The notes beneath the pieces are model-generated. The model worked only from the letters and a program-made list of their open reading frames with translations, was not told the origin of the DNA and made no database searches. From Calothrix sp. NIES-4105 (GTDB lineage: Bacteria; Cyanobacteriota; Cyanobacteriia; Cyanobacteriales; Nostocaceae): DNA of 64,000 nt. Of the stretch, positions 8,363 through 17,341 are shown piece by piece; position 1 is the stretch's first letter; each line of letters starts with the position of its first letter. The position numbers and the translations under genes were made by a program. The DNA is taken from NCBI RefSeq assembly GCF_002368415.1, contig NZ_AP018290.1, positions 434,001 to 498,000 of the forward strand, given 5' to 3'.

Positions 8363-9608
8363 ATATAGCAGGCGCCGACGCTTCAATTACAAAATCTTCA
8401 GTAATGCTAAAATTATTAATTGATACTTCAATTTTAAAACTTTTTCCCCTTATACAAGTAAATCGTTTTAATTGGAGACAGTTATCTTGAATTCGAGATT
8501 GAAGCTCTTGAACGGTTGTCCCTGACTGCGAAATTAATTTGAGCTTGATATCTTCTGGCAAGTAAGTTTCTCCCCCTGCTGGATGCAATTGGACTTTAAT
8601 TCCTACTTTCCGCTCATCTTCAACCGTCAAACCAAGCAAAAGCGCTACAGATTGGTTTCCAAGCTGCATTCCTAAATCAATAACTTTTACTCCTTCTACA
8701 GATACTTCTCTTGTCACAAGTTCACGTTGCCTAAACGCAAAATTTAATTGTTTTGATGACATTAGTGTTTGAAGAGACTGCCAACCTGTGTCATATATTT
8801 TTTCAAACCAATTGTGTAGATTTGTTAAAGATATATTTGTATTAGTATCTGTACTAACTAAGCTATTCATACGTGACTGATGCAAAAACTGGCGCCACTC
8901 TTGATTATCTAAAAGTTTAGCCCATTGTTCAAACGTGACATCTCGATGTAAACGCGGTGAATATATAGATGTATTGCTCAAAAGTCCTAATAGTTTTTGA
9001 GCTTCACTAGCTTCTAAGCTAGAAAGTTCTGATACTTCCTCACGAACATTAAGTTCGAGCGTTAAAAGCATTACATTAATACTTGCCGTTAAATCTTTGA
9101 CGGGTAAAATATAAGCGCGCTCAAATGAATCATACTTACCAAAGTTTTTAAGCTGACGATGCGTTGCGAAACCGCATACCCGCATCCATCGTTCCGAAGT
9201 ATCAGCACCTAAATTAACTTGAATAGCTAAATAGTAATCACCAACAAAAGAAGGTATATCTACCCATTCTTGAGGTACTGATAACTCTTCTAAATCATTT
9301 GTTTCGGTTGGAATTAATATGATGCGTTTTTTCCCAACAGCTATTGCGGCGCCAGAAAGTACTTCCCATACACTTGGTGTATCTAAATTAGAATATATTG
9401 TGGGCGTAACATTTGACGACTCCGCAAACCAATCTGTTAGCCAATTAATAAAGCTATACAAACAAACTTGATTTAGATAAGAATTATAACAAGCAATCGT
9501 ATTTGATTGATTTTGAGAATTATTCCAAGCTTTTAAGCGTTCCTCATCTAAAATATCCAGCCATAGACTTGTTCTACTGTTCATTTCTAGCTCGTTAATA
9601 TAATCCAT
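8355..9608 (-). CDS. DUF1822 family protein
   Basis: 417 residues matching the cyanobacterial DUF1822 family as I know it: an N-terminal helical part with the CLYSFINWLTDWF region, the WEVLSGAAIAVGKKRIILIPTE segment, VPQEWVDIPSFVGDYYLAIQVN and WMRVCGFATH, then a long C-terminal beta-rich region (VKVIDLGMQLGNQSVALLLGL). No signal peptide or membrane segment is present, so it is probably cytoplasmic. It starts four bases after the sigma-like gene ends and overlaps the CHAT-CHASE2 start, so the three are translated as one unit. Function unknown; a bridge between the sigma-like factor and the membrane protein is a reasonable guess. Confidence 0.85.
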   Translation of the reverse strand: MDYINELEMNSRTSLWLDILDEERLKAWNNSQNQSNTIACYNSYLNQVCLYSFINWLTDWFAESSNVTPTIYSNLDTPSVWEVLSGAAIAVGKKRIILIPTETNDLEELSVPQEWVDIPSFVGDYYLAIQVNLGADTSERWMRVCGFATHRQLKNFGKYDSFERAYILPVKDLTASINVMLLTLELNVREEVSELSSLEASEAQKLLGLLSNTSIYSPRLHRDVTFEQWAKLLDNQEWRQFLHQSRMNSLVSTDTNTNISLTNLHNWFEKIYDTGWQSLQTLMSSKQLNFAFRQRELVTREVSVEGVKVIDLGMQLGNQSVALLLGLTVEDERKVGIKVQLHPAGGETYLPEDIKLKLISQSGTTVQELQSRIQDNCLQLKRFTCIRGKSFKIEVSINNFSITEDFVIEASAPAIYE

Positions 9609-9612
9609 AAAT

Positions 9613-11223
9613 TTAACCTCTATTATTATTCGATTGGAGATTTTCTAACGATTTATCCAATACAATATTTATCGTCTTTGATATTGTAATGTCATTCGTT
9701 AAAATACCTAGATTTTTACAAGTTTGTTTGACAGACATACGGCAAAATTTTGATAACCATAACCGTAAATATTTATTAATATATCCATCTATAGCTTGCA
9801 TCAAAGCTAATTCTAATTTTGACTTAGCCGCACGAATGATTGCAGCTAGTTCATTTGGCTCAACTCCAAAATTTTGGGCAATAATTTCTGGGTTAACTTT
9901 TTCTCCATAAGTAAGTCGAAGTAGATTTTGCTCTTTTAGTTCTAATTTTTTTACAGCTTGAACTAAAGCGACGTGAACTAAATCTAAATTATCAGGGGAT
10001 GCATAATTACTAATTAACCATCCAGAGACATATTTTGTTACCCATTGCGTTGGTTGACTTAATGTCAATATAGTTTTTAGCAATTTTATTTCAACCGTTT
10101 GTAGGCGCCGCGCAATTGCACCTTGAGTAACTTCGTAAATTTCTGCTATTTGTTTTTGCTGTAGTCCCAAGCCATAATAAAGCAGTAATAATTTTTGCTG
10201 CTCATGTTTTAGTAAAAGAAACTGTTTGTGTAACGCTGATTCGATAGCCTTTACCGAGTCGGCTTGTGGCGCCCATTCTTCGATATCATGAGTATATAGC
10301 GCTTCATACTCAATTCCATTACCTCTTTCCTGTAAAGCTTCTATCGAAAAAGAGGGTGTAATCGATTTAGGATAATTGTATAAAGCAGTAATACAATTTT
10401 TCATCCATCCTTTAAGCTCTTTACTCGTTACATCTCCATTCGCGCTAACTTCATGTGGTGTAGATAAAAGTGGCTTTTCTGTATTATAAAAATTAGCAGC
10501 TTCTATAAAATCGTTATCATCTGGTTCTTCCCATCTTTTCCCTGTTTCTTTGAGCGGATTTTGAATTTTATTCATTTGATATACTTGTTTAAAGTACTTA
10601 CGTGCAAACACAATTCTTGATATTTCCGGCTCATATATTCCCGCTCTCAATAATGCTTCTTTTAACTTATTGTCACTCGCTTGCACTAACAGGCGCCAGT
10701 GAGAATACTTAGCAACTAAAGTTTGATTTTTGATTGTATTAATTAAGATTTTTGTAATATAAGTATCAATTGATGAACTATCAGGATTATACTTTGCTAA
10801 TATTTGTTCAAATCGATTAAAATCATAAACTAAATATCTTGACAAAAATATATAATCTTCCCACGACTTTGATGTGTCATCCTTCCACACCTGAATCGCA
10901 GCTTTGTAACAACATTCTTCACAATAAAACCTAATATGCTCCCAAGCTTTTTGAACTCGGTTATCTGGTTCCCATTCTTCTTTAATTGGCTGATTATACA
11001 GTGCCATATCTATCCAAAAATGTATCACCTCCTTTGCGTCACTTTGATGAATCTGTGACGTGAACTTTATATGTTTGTTATTATACAAATCAAAATTATT
11101 TTTCAAGCTTAATTCTGATTTCCACTTTAAACACAAATCTCCTTGCTTATTCTCCACAGTTAAATACATATAAAAGTTTTCGCCATTTTGACGTGTTGGT
11201 AGTCTAGGTATTTTAATATACAT
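9613..11223 (-). CDS. Divergent sigma-70-like factor
   Basis: 536 residues from the ATG at 11223, preceded by an AGAGG ribosome-binding site; an in-frame ATG at 11289 has no such support. Around residues 330-395 (ALHKQFLLLKHEQQKLLLLYYGLG followed by KQIAEIYEVTQGAIARRL) is a sigma region 4 helix-turn-helix, with a second, weaker copy about 90 residues later. Earlier stretches (YNPDSSSIDTYITKILINTIKN) recall region 2, but region 2 is poorly conserved. It may be a specialised sigma factor or a sigma-derived regulator. It heads a tight operon with DUF1822, CHAT-CHASE2 and DUF928, which suggests the CHAT protein may control it by proteolysis (inference). Confidence 0.75.
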   Translation of the reverse strand: MYIKIPRLPTRQNGENFYMYLTVENKQGDLCLKWKSELSLKNNFDLYNNKHIKFTSQIHQSDAKEVIHFWIDMALYNQPIKEEWEPDNRVQKAWEHIRFYCEECCYKAAIQVWKDDTSKSWEDYIFLSRYLVYDFNRFEQILAKYNPDSSSIDTYITKILINTIKNQTLVAKYSHWRLLVQASDNKLKEALLRAGIYEPEISRIVFARKYFKQVYQMNKIQNPLKETGKRWEEPDDNDFIEAANFYNTEKPLLSTPHEVSANGDVTSKELKGWMKNCITALYNYPKSITPSFSIEALQERGNGIEYEALYTHDIEEWAPQADSVKAIESALHKQFLLLKHEQQKLLLLYYGLGLQQKQIAEIYEVTQGAIARRLQTVEIKLLKTILTLSQPTQWVTKYVSGWLISNYASPDNLDLVHVALVQAVKKLELKEQNLLRLTYGEKVNPEIIAQNFGVEPNELAAIIRAAKSKLELALMQAIDGYINKYLRLWLSKFCRMSVKQTCKNLGILTNDITISKTINIVLDKSLENLQSNNNRG

Positions 11224-11500
11224 GCTGACCTCTGACTTTAAAGATCTCTTAAAGTACTGACATTGATTTATATAGTATAAAAACTGCAATGTGTAATATT
11301 AGCATAAGACAAAAGTTACTGGTACTACATGGTAAATGCATCTGCTATAAAAGCCATCTGGGCGCCTAGCTACATATTTATTAGCGTTCTATAAACCGTT
11401 GTATGAGGTTTTTGCGCTACAATCCAAAAAAATTATTTGCGAAGCGGATCTTTTCCCAAGCTGTAGAATACTGATTGGGAATCAACCATAAAGGCACAAC

Positions 11501-11994
11501 ATGGAACAGCGTCAATTTGGCTCTACTCAGTGCAAAGTCGCCGTGATTGGGCAAGGAACCTGGAAAATCGACAACGACGACTATGACTCTGCAATTGCTG
11601 CTCTGCGGCAGGGTCTTGATCTTGGCATGACTCATATTGATACTGCAGAAATGTATGGTACCGCTGAGAACGTAGTCTCCGAAGCTATTATTGGGCGCCG
11701 TGATCAAGTTTTCTTGGTTTCCAAAGTTCTTCCTCATAATGCCTCTCGACGTGAGACGATAGCTGCCTGTGAAAGGTCGCTTGCTCGTTTAAAAACCGAC
11801 CATCTAGATTGTTATCTGTTGCATTGGCGCGGGCAGCATCCGTTAGAAGATACAATTGCAGCTTTTGAACAACTTAAGGACGAAGGCATGAAAACGCGCG
11901 AGCTTTTGAATTTGATTTGACTCAAGCCGAGCTTGCGACTATCGACCAAGCCTTTCCACTTGGACATCGCCCGAAAGGACTTCCAATGCTTTAG
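11501..11994 (+). pseudogene. Aldo/keto reductase with large internal deletion
   Basis: The first ~130 codons encode a convincing aldo/keto reductase N-terminus: [29 protein letters not shown] (catalytic Tyr and Asp), VSKVLP (Lys), HLDCYLLHW (His). After FEQLKDEGM the frame enters unrelated codons and stops at 11920. In another frame immediately after, the family's C-terminal end is present ([28 protein letters not shown], stop at 11994). About 100-130 residues of the barrel, including cofactor-binding elements, are missing, so one deletion plus frame change explains the structure. The protein is almost certainly non-functional. Confidence 0.8.
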
Positions 11995-12500
11995 TTTAAC
12001 CAGAGGTGTAGAGACATAAATTTATACCTACTAGTTTGTGTCATTAAATTTGGGGGGTAGAAATATTAGCAACGGATGAAGAGCGGATGTAACGGATAAG
12101 TAATTTTAAATAACAAAATCTATATGTTTGACGAATAACTCATCCGTTAAATCCGTTGTATCCGTTGCCAGCCAACCAGCCAAAATTAATGACATAGACC
12201 ACTAGTTTGTGTCAAAAGTTTTGGAGAGTTAAGAATTTTACCTGATTAGGCGCAGAGGGCACAGAGAGATTTTGGAGTTCTCTGTTCCCTCTGTGAACTC
12301 TGTGTCGGGCGTGGTGAAAAAATATATCACACCAAAACTATCGTTGGTGCGGAGGGCGCAAATGATTTTTCGTTTGATTGAAGATTGTAACGGCGCTTTC
12401 CACACCCTACTGCCCAAGCAAGATACCTGTGCTACATGCATAAGCTTTGTAGGTTGAGACGTAGTGAATAGTAGATAGAGCATTAATAAAAGAGATTTTT
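11995..12500. repeat. Intergenic region with palindromic ACTAGT-type elements
   Basis: It holds one complete small element (12029-12206) bounded by inverted arms related to ACTAGTTTGTGTCATTAA and CCAAAATTAATGACATAGAC, with an inner inverted pair built from AACGGAT/ATCCGTT. A second arm starts at 12201 and leads into GCAGAGGGCACAGAGAG-type sequence that folds back on CTCTGTGAACTCTGTGTC. Related elements occur at 16.8-17.3, 31.0-31.2 and 52.6 kb. No gene is encoded. Confidence 0.7.
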
Positions 12501-14267
12501 ATGGATTACTCACACGTATCTACACTCAAAGATTTATACAAAGGTTCTATGGCGACTGCTGAAGATTGGTATCAGACGGCTAATCAGTTTTATGATAACC
12601 AGAAATATGAAGAAGCTATAGAGTGTTATGAGCAAGCGTTGCAAATTAAGCCTGATTTTATTGATGCTTCGATTAGCATTGGGTTTGTCTTGGGTTATTT
12701 GAAACGTTATAGTGACGCTTTGGCTTTATTTGACCAGATATTGGATGTACATAGTAATAATTATTTAGCGCATTTTGGGCGGGGTCAAACGTTAAGATAT
12801 TTAAAGCGCCCAACTGAAGCGGTTTTAGCTTACAATCAAGCCATCAAAAATCAACCATCAAATCCGGCGCCTTGGATTCATCGTGGTTTAGCGTTGGAAA
12901 CTTTAGGCTTGTATGCTGACGCTATTGCATCTTATGACCAAGCTTTGCAACTTAATAGAGATGATTATTATACTTGGTGGCTTCGGGGTATTTCACTCGA
13001 ATATTTACGCCAAGGTGAAGCAGCGATTATTTCTTATGACCAATCAATTGCCCTGAAACCAGATTTTCACGAAGCTTGGCATTCTCGCGCGGGCGCCTTG
13101 TGGAATTTGCAGCGCTACGAAGAAGCTATATTAGATTATGACGAAGCAATTAAGTGTAACCCAAACTACTGGGAATCATGGTATTCGCGCGGAAGCTTGT
13201 TACTCAATTTAAAAGAATATCAAGGAGCAATTGAGTCATACAACCAAGCAATTCATATTCAGCCTAATTTCCCTGAAACTTGGAAAAATCGCGGAGATGC
13301 TCTCTTTGAACTGCAAAGACACCAAGATGCATTAACATCTTATCAGCGAGCAATTGAAATTAAACCAGATTACGCCGAAGCATGGCATAAATGCGGTTTA
13401 GTATTAATGGAGTTAAAATTATACCAAGAATCACTGACTGCATTTCAAAAATCAGTTGAAATAAATCCTAATTTACCTGGCTCTTGGTTCGGTTGCGCTT
13501 ACATCTTGCAAGAACTTAGACGTGATGAAGAAACGCTGACTGCTTGCGATAATGTAATTGCCCTTCAACCCGACTTTGATAAAGTTTGGCATATTCGCGG
13601 TAGTGCGCTCGGCAACTTAAAACGGTACGAAGAAGCACTTGTATCTTACGAGCAAGCAATTCGTTTAGAACCAAATCAAGCTTCTTTATGGAATTTACAC
13701 GGCTTAGTACTATATTATTTACAACGCGACCAAGAAGCGCTTATATCTTATGACCGTGCAATTGAACTATATGAAGATTATAGCGATGCTTGGAAAAATC
13801 GCGCGTTTTCACTATATTATTTGCAGAAATACGAAGATTCTATATCAAGCTGCGACCGTGCGATTTCCCTTGGACAAGGAGACAACTATTTAATGTGGTT
13901 TTATCGTGGTGCTGCTTTGTTTGAATTAAATAGAAACGAAGAAGCGCTAATATCTTTGAACCGCTCAATTCAACTTAAAGCAGATTATCCCAATACCTTA
14001 TATTATCGCGGTCGAGTACTACATGCCTTAAAACGTTACACCGAAGCAGTTTCATCATTTGACCAAGCATTGCGACTTGATTCTGTTTTTGTTTTAGCTT
14101 GGTTGTGGTGCGGTAATAGTCTTAGCGAATTAAAACGCATTGATGATGCTATCTACGCTTACGACCGCGCGATTAAATTAGACCCCAACTGTCACGCAGC
14201 TTGGCTAGGCCGCAGTAATATAGCGCGCGGTTTAGAACAGCATAAACAGGCTGTTTTATGCCACTAA
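12501..14267 (+). CDS. TPR-repeat protein
   Basis: 588 residues made almost entirely of about sixteen 34-residue tetratricopeptide repeats. Each shows the W-LG-Y-A-F-A-P pattern, for example YEEAIECYEQALQIKPD, YEEALVSYEQAIRLEPN and IDDAIYAYDRAIKLDPN. No signal peptide, membrane segment or enzymatic domain is present, so it is a soluble protein-interaction scaffold. A first ATG at 12501 is used; a second in-frame ATG at 12549 (MATAEDWYQ) is also possible. A clear hairpin terminator follows the stop, indicating a single-gene unit. The partners are unknown. Confidence 0.9.
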   Translation: MDYSHVSTLKDLYKGSMATAEDWYQTANQFYDNQKYEEAIECYEQALQIKPDFIDASISIGFVLGYLKRYSDALALFDQILDVHSNNYLAHFGRGQTLRYLKRPTEAVLAYNQAIKNQPSNPAPWIHRGLALETLGLYADAIASYDQALQLNRDDYYTWWLRGISLEYLRQGEAAIISYDQSIALKPDFHEAWHSRAGALWNLQRYEEAILDYDEAIKCNPNYWESWYSRGSLLLNLKEYQGAIESYNQAIHIQPNFPETWKNRGDALFELQRHQDALTSYQRAIEIKPDYAEAWHKCGLVLMELKLYQESLTAFQKSVEINPNLPGSWFGCAYILQELRRDEETLTACDNVIALQPDFDKVWHIRGSALGNLKRYEEALVSYEQAIRLEPNQASLWNLHGLVLYYLQRDQEALISYDRAIELYEDYSDAWKNRAFSLYYLQKYEDSISSCDRAISLGQGDNYLMWFYRGAALFELNRNEEALISLNRSIQLKADYPNTLYYRGRVLHALKRYTEAVSSFDQALRLDSVFVLAWLWCGNSLSELKRIDDAIYAYDRAIKLDPNCHAAWLGRSNIARGLEQHKQAVLCH

Positions 14268-14288
14268 AATAAACTAATCATCTTGTGG

Positions 14289-14310
14289 AACGGGCTTTCC
14301 TGCCCGTTTT
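14289..14310 (+). terminator. Rho-independent terminator after TPR gene
   Basis: A seven-base stem (AACGGGC / GCCCGTT) with a TTTCCT loop is followed by a T-run, 21 bases after the TPR stop codon. This is a classic intrinsic terminator shape. Confidence 0.75.
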
Positions 14311-14329
14311 ATACGAAGCTTTTATTTTC

Positions 14330-14677
14330 TTATGTACCTTGCCTACCATTTCCCCTTTGTTCTAAAAGATATTCCCATATTCTTTGTATCTCTGCTTGCC
14401 ATGCTTGGCGGTCAATGGCTGCTTGTTGACGGTCAATGGCTGCTTGTTGACGGTCAATAGCTGCTTGTTGTCTATCTTCGGCTGCTTGAAGAGCTAAGTT
14501 ATCAATATTGCGGCTAGTTTGTTCGGTTAGATTATTTAGGTTCTCAGTCAACTGGCTGATATTTGCTACCAGTACATCAATAGTATCGTTATGCGCTGCT
14601 AATGTTTCACCCATATTTGCAAATAAGGCTTCAAGACGAGTTAAGCGGGTTTGAATTGATCCAGGTTGGTTAACCAT
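14330..14677 (-). CDS. Small coiled-coil protein with QQAAIDR repeats
   Basis: 115 residues predicted to be almost wholly helical: heptad-patterned N-terminus (TRLEALFANMGETLAAHND.. VANISQLTENLNNLTEQ), then the seven-residue unit RQQAAID repeated three times, ending in EIQRIWEYLLEQRG. The heptapeptide is encoded by a near-perfect 21-base tandem repeat at about 14409-14471, which can expand or shrink without frameshift. Proteins of this shape are common in filamentous cyanobacteria, often next to Uma2-type or restriction genes, but none is adjacent here. Function unknown; a structural oligomerising role is likely. Confidence 0.7.
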   Translation of the reverse strand: MVNQPGSIQTRLTRLEALFANMGETLAAHNDTIDVLVANISQLTENLNNLTEQTSRNIDNLALQAAEDRQQAAIDRQQAAIDRQQAAIDRQAWQAEIQRIWEYLLEQRGNGRQGT

Positions 14678-14754
14678 TTTTTTGCGTCCTCTTTAAAAGG
14701 GAGATGCTATAAGATCATGTATAGTATTAGTTTACTATTGAGAGCGAATTATAA

Positions 14755-14826
14755 GTATCTTCACGCCAAAACTTAATAGTATCTTCACGCCTATTTAACT
14801 ACCCTATTTCGTAGCGTATGCTTGCT
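14755..14826 (-). pseudogene. Fragment duplicated from the end of the PadR gene
   Basis: This intergenic stretch is a diverged copy of the 3' end of the PadR gene at 15795-15870; both share ACTTAATAGTATCTTCAC and TTTCGTAGCGTAT in the same order. Read on the minus strand it gives RYEIG, a stop, then REDTIKFWRED, against RYETEW..CEDTIKFLRED in the intact gene. It lies on the other side of the RmlD-like gene, so a tandem duplication followed by decay is likely. Confidence 0.7.
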
Positions 14827-14866
14827 AAAAAGTGTGGTCTGTTACATAAACTCCACTGTTTACAAA

Positions 14867-15748
14867 TCAATTTAATAATGCTATGGCTTCTAATTCTTCT
14901 TTAACTGATAGCGGCTTATAGCCCAACGCAAATGCTTTTGAACTATCGAACGAAACATCAGCAGGTCGAGGCGCCGACATTTGCACATCTTGCTGTTTAC
15001 AATACTTCAAATTTGTATCAGGTAATTTAAATACTTCCACCATTAACTTTCCAAAGTCATAACGAGATATTCTTTCTTTCCCACCAAGATGAATAACGCC
15101 GTGATAATTTTTCTCTATCATCAATAATAAACCCTTCGCGGCTGTCGTACCACTTACAGGAGTTCTATATTCATCGGTAAATAACTTTAATTCTTTGCCT
15201 TCTTCTAGTGTTTGTATAAATCCTTGCATAAAACTTTTAGCTTTTTGAGTTGCGGCGCCGAACATTAATGGCATTCTACATACAGCAGTTTGCGGATATT
15301 GTTCTAACATTGCTTGTTCTGCCAAGACTTTTTGTTCCCCATACAGGTTTACAGGGTTTACAGCATCAGTTTCTTTGTATGGTGCATTTTTACCATCGAA
15401 TACCAGGTCAGTTGATGTAAATGCACATGGTATAGAATATTGGGCACACAGTCCCGCTATATTTGCCGATGCTGTCACATTTATTGCGTGAGACTCTTCA
15501 GGGTGGTTTTGACAGTAATTTGGCTGAGAAAGGGCTGCTGTGTGAATTACTGCATCTGGTTTAATGTTTGTACAGATTTGTTTCAGTTCTTGAAAGTCGG
15601 CTAAATTAACCTTGAATAAGTTGGCGCCATCAATTCCTTCCAGTGCATGAGTATTATAAGTACCGTAAACTTCGTATGTTGATTGTGCAACCTGGATAAT
15701 GTGCGATCCTAGAAAACCACTGGCGCCTGTAATTAATAATTTTTTCAT
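14867..15748 (-). CDS. RmlD-like NAD(P)-dependent sugar reductase (extended SDR)
   Basis: 293 residues with the extended short-chain dehydrogenase layout: Rossmann motif GASGFLGSH near residue 8, DAVIHTAALSQPNYC, the active-site STDLVFDG stretch and the catalytic YGEQK (YxxxK). The combination STDxVFDG..YG..K is typical of dTDP-4-dehydrorhamnose reductase (RmlD) and relatives. No other rhamnose pathway genes are nearby, so a stand-alone reductase is equally possible. The PadR gene ends 31 bases upstream on the same strand, suggesting co-transcription and regulation by PadR. Confidence 0.85.
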   Translation of the reverse strand: MKKLLITGASGFLGSHIIQVAQSTYEVYGTYNTHALEGIDGANLFKVNLADFQELKQICTNIKPDAVIHTAALSQPNYCQNHPEESHAINVTASANIAGLCAQYSIPCAFTSTDLVFDGKNAPYKETDAVNPVNLYGEQKVLAEQAMLEQYPQTAVCRMPLMFGAATQKAKSFMQGFIQTLEEGKELKLFTDEYRTPVSGTTAAKGLLLMIEKNYHGVIHLGGKERISRYDFGKLMVEVFKLPDTNLKYCKQQDVQMSAPRPADVSFDSSKAFALGYKPLSVKEELEAIALLN

Positions 15749-15779
15749 AATCTTAACTTCAATTTACTACAGTTTATAG

Positions 15780-16328
15780 TCATGCTTCTGAGTTATCTTC
15801 ACGTAAAAACTTAATAGTATCTTCACACCACTTTAACCACTCAGTTTCGTAGCGTATTCCCTGCTGAAGCGTTAAATAGCGATACTTTTCTGCTAAAGAT
15901 AAACTTTGCGGGTCTACAAAATACTTACCTTCGATTGCAAGATATGTTTTTAAAATGTCTTTATGCTGCGCGCGGTGATTTTCGAGTTCTTTAATAATTT
16001 TATTCTTTGGTACAACTGAAGCTGCAAATAATTTTACCAGCAACTCATCTTTCATTGGGCTAACTTCTGATGGTTCTAATATCCATTTGCGAAGATAATC
16101 TTTCCCTGTCTCTGTAACCGAGAATACTTTCTTATCTGGGCGCCCTTCTTGCCTAACTATTTCTGCAATAATATATCCTTGCTCCTCTAATTTACTTAGC
16201 TCTCTGTAAATTTGCTGCTGCGTTGCGTGCCAGAAAAAACCCACACTACCCGCAAACTTCTTTGATAAGTCATACCCGCTACACGCTGAGTCCACTAATG
16301 CCGCTAAAATTGCATGAGCTATTGTCAT
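15780..16328 (-). CDS. PadR-family transcriptional regulator
   Basis: 182 residues. The N-terminal winged helix is typical of PadR: ILAALVDSACSGYDLSKKF, then WHATQQQIYRELSKLEEQGYI and GRPDKKVFSVTETGKDYLRKWI. A C-terminal helical dimerisation domain (Vir-like) follows. PadR proteins are ligand-responsive repressors and often control the gene next to them; here the RmlD-like reductase is 31 bases downstream in the same direction. A decayed copy of this gene's 3' end lies beyond that reductase. Confidence 0.9.
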   Translation of the reverse strand: MTIAHAILAALVDSACSGYDLSKKFAGSVGFFWHATQQQIYRELSKLEEQGYIIAEIVRQEGRPDKKVFSVTETGKDYLRKWILEPSEVSPMKDELLVKLFAASVVPKNKIIKELENHRAQHKDILKTYLAIEGKYFVDPQSLSLAEKYRYLTLQQGIRYETEWLKWCEDTIKFLREDNSEA

Positions 16329-17341
16329 AACTGAATTCTATTATCCCTTTATTTTTTATAACTAAACTTAATTAAAAATACTCAATAAAGTGAATATACA
16401 GTATAAAGCATCTATAATATTCAATTAGTTTAGTAATAGTTTTTTGAACATTTTTAGGTAGTGAGTTATACACTATTAATTTTTTAGCTCAACTAAAGCG
16501 GCGCTAAATTGGAGTCAATCGTGAGGTACAAAGTTACTGCCGCGATGTGCTTACACGTAGATAATTAACTTTAATTTTGTATAATAAATACACTTTTTTA
16601 CAAATTAATTTTATAAAATAGCGCTTTTTTTGCGATAAATACTTAAAATATAATAAACAAAGTAGCAATAATAACTTAAAAAGGTTGCATTGCATATTAT
16701 TTATTAAGATTCAATATCAAAAATACATGTATTTAGTAGCGTCACACACCCTACCATACCGTAACGACAGGCGCCAATATAAAATCTCTGTAGAGACGCG
16801 ATTAATCGCGTCTCTACGTCTCTGTGGTAAAAATATGCAACTCTTAAAACTTATGACATGGAGTACTACTAGTAGTTTGTGTCATTAATTTTGGGGTGTT
16901 GGAGGAATGAACCACAAAGACACAAAGGACACAAAGAAAGAATTTTTAAGAAGTGAACATCCCAAAACTTATAACATGGAGTACTACTAGTCTGTGTCAA
17001 AAGTTTTGGTAGGTTCGTAGTAGCGCTTTAGCGCACGAAAATTTAGAGGGCTAGAGCAACAACTACGTACCAAAAGTTTTGGGGCGTTGTATGGTGGCTT
17101 TTGCCGCACCTAGTATTGGTGCCTACACCCCAGAATTAATAACATAAAGTACTACTAGTCTGTGTCATTAATTTTGGGGTGTTGGTTTGCAACGGATTTT
17201 AATGGATGTAACGGATGAATTATTTGTTAAAAACAAGGTCTGGTTATTTAAAATTACCTATCCGTTACATCCGTTCCAACAGGAGTTGCCAATCTTCCTA
17301 CTTCCCAAAACTTATGACATGGACTACTACGGTTATATAGT
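16329..17341. repeat. Repeat-rich intergenic array of palindromic elements
   Basis: About 1 kb without a convincing gene. The first 350 bases are AT-rich upstream sequence of the PadR gene. From 16791 it becomes a chain of palindromes: a TAGAGACG hairpin (16791-16816), then ACTAGT-cored junctions at 16846-16899, 16961-17010, 17128-17179 and 17303-17330. Two different cargo types lie between them, one rich in CACAAAG (16905-16945) and one rich in AACGGAT/ATCCGTT (17191-17275). A shorter CCAAAAGTTTTGG palindrome lies at 17070-17082. Confidence 0.75.
16791..16816. repeat. TAGAGACGCG hairpin (dispersed palindrome)
   Basis: A perfect 26-base palindrome with arms beginning TAGAGACGCG. Related hairpins at 52361-52386 and 57139-57210 keep the outer TAGAGACG while inner base pairs change together. 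Confidence 0.7.
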
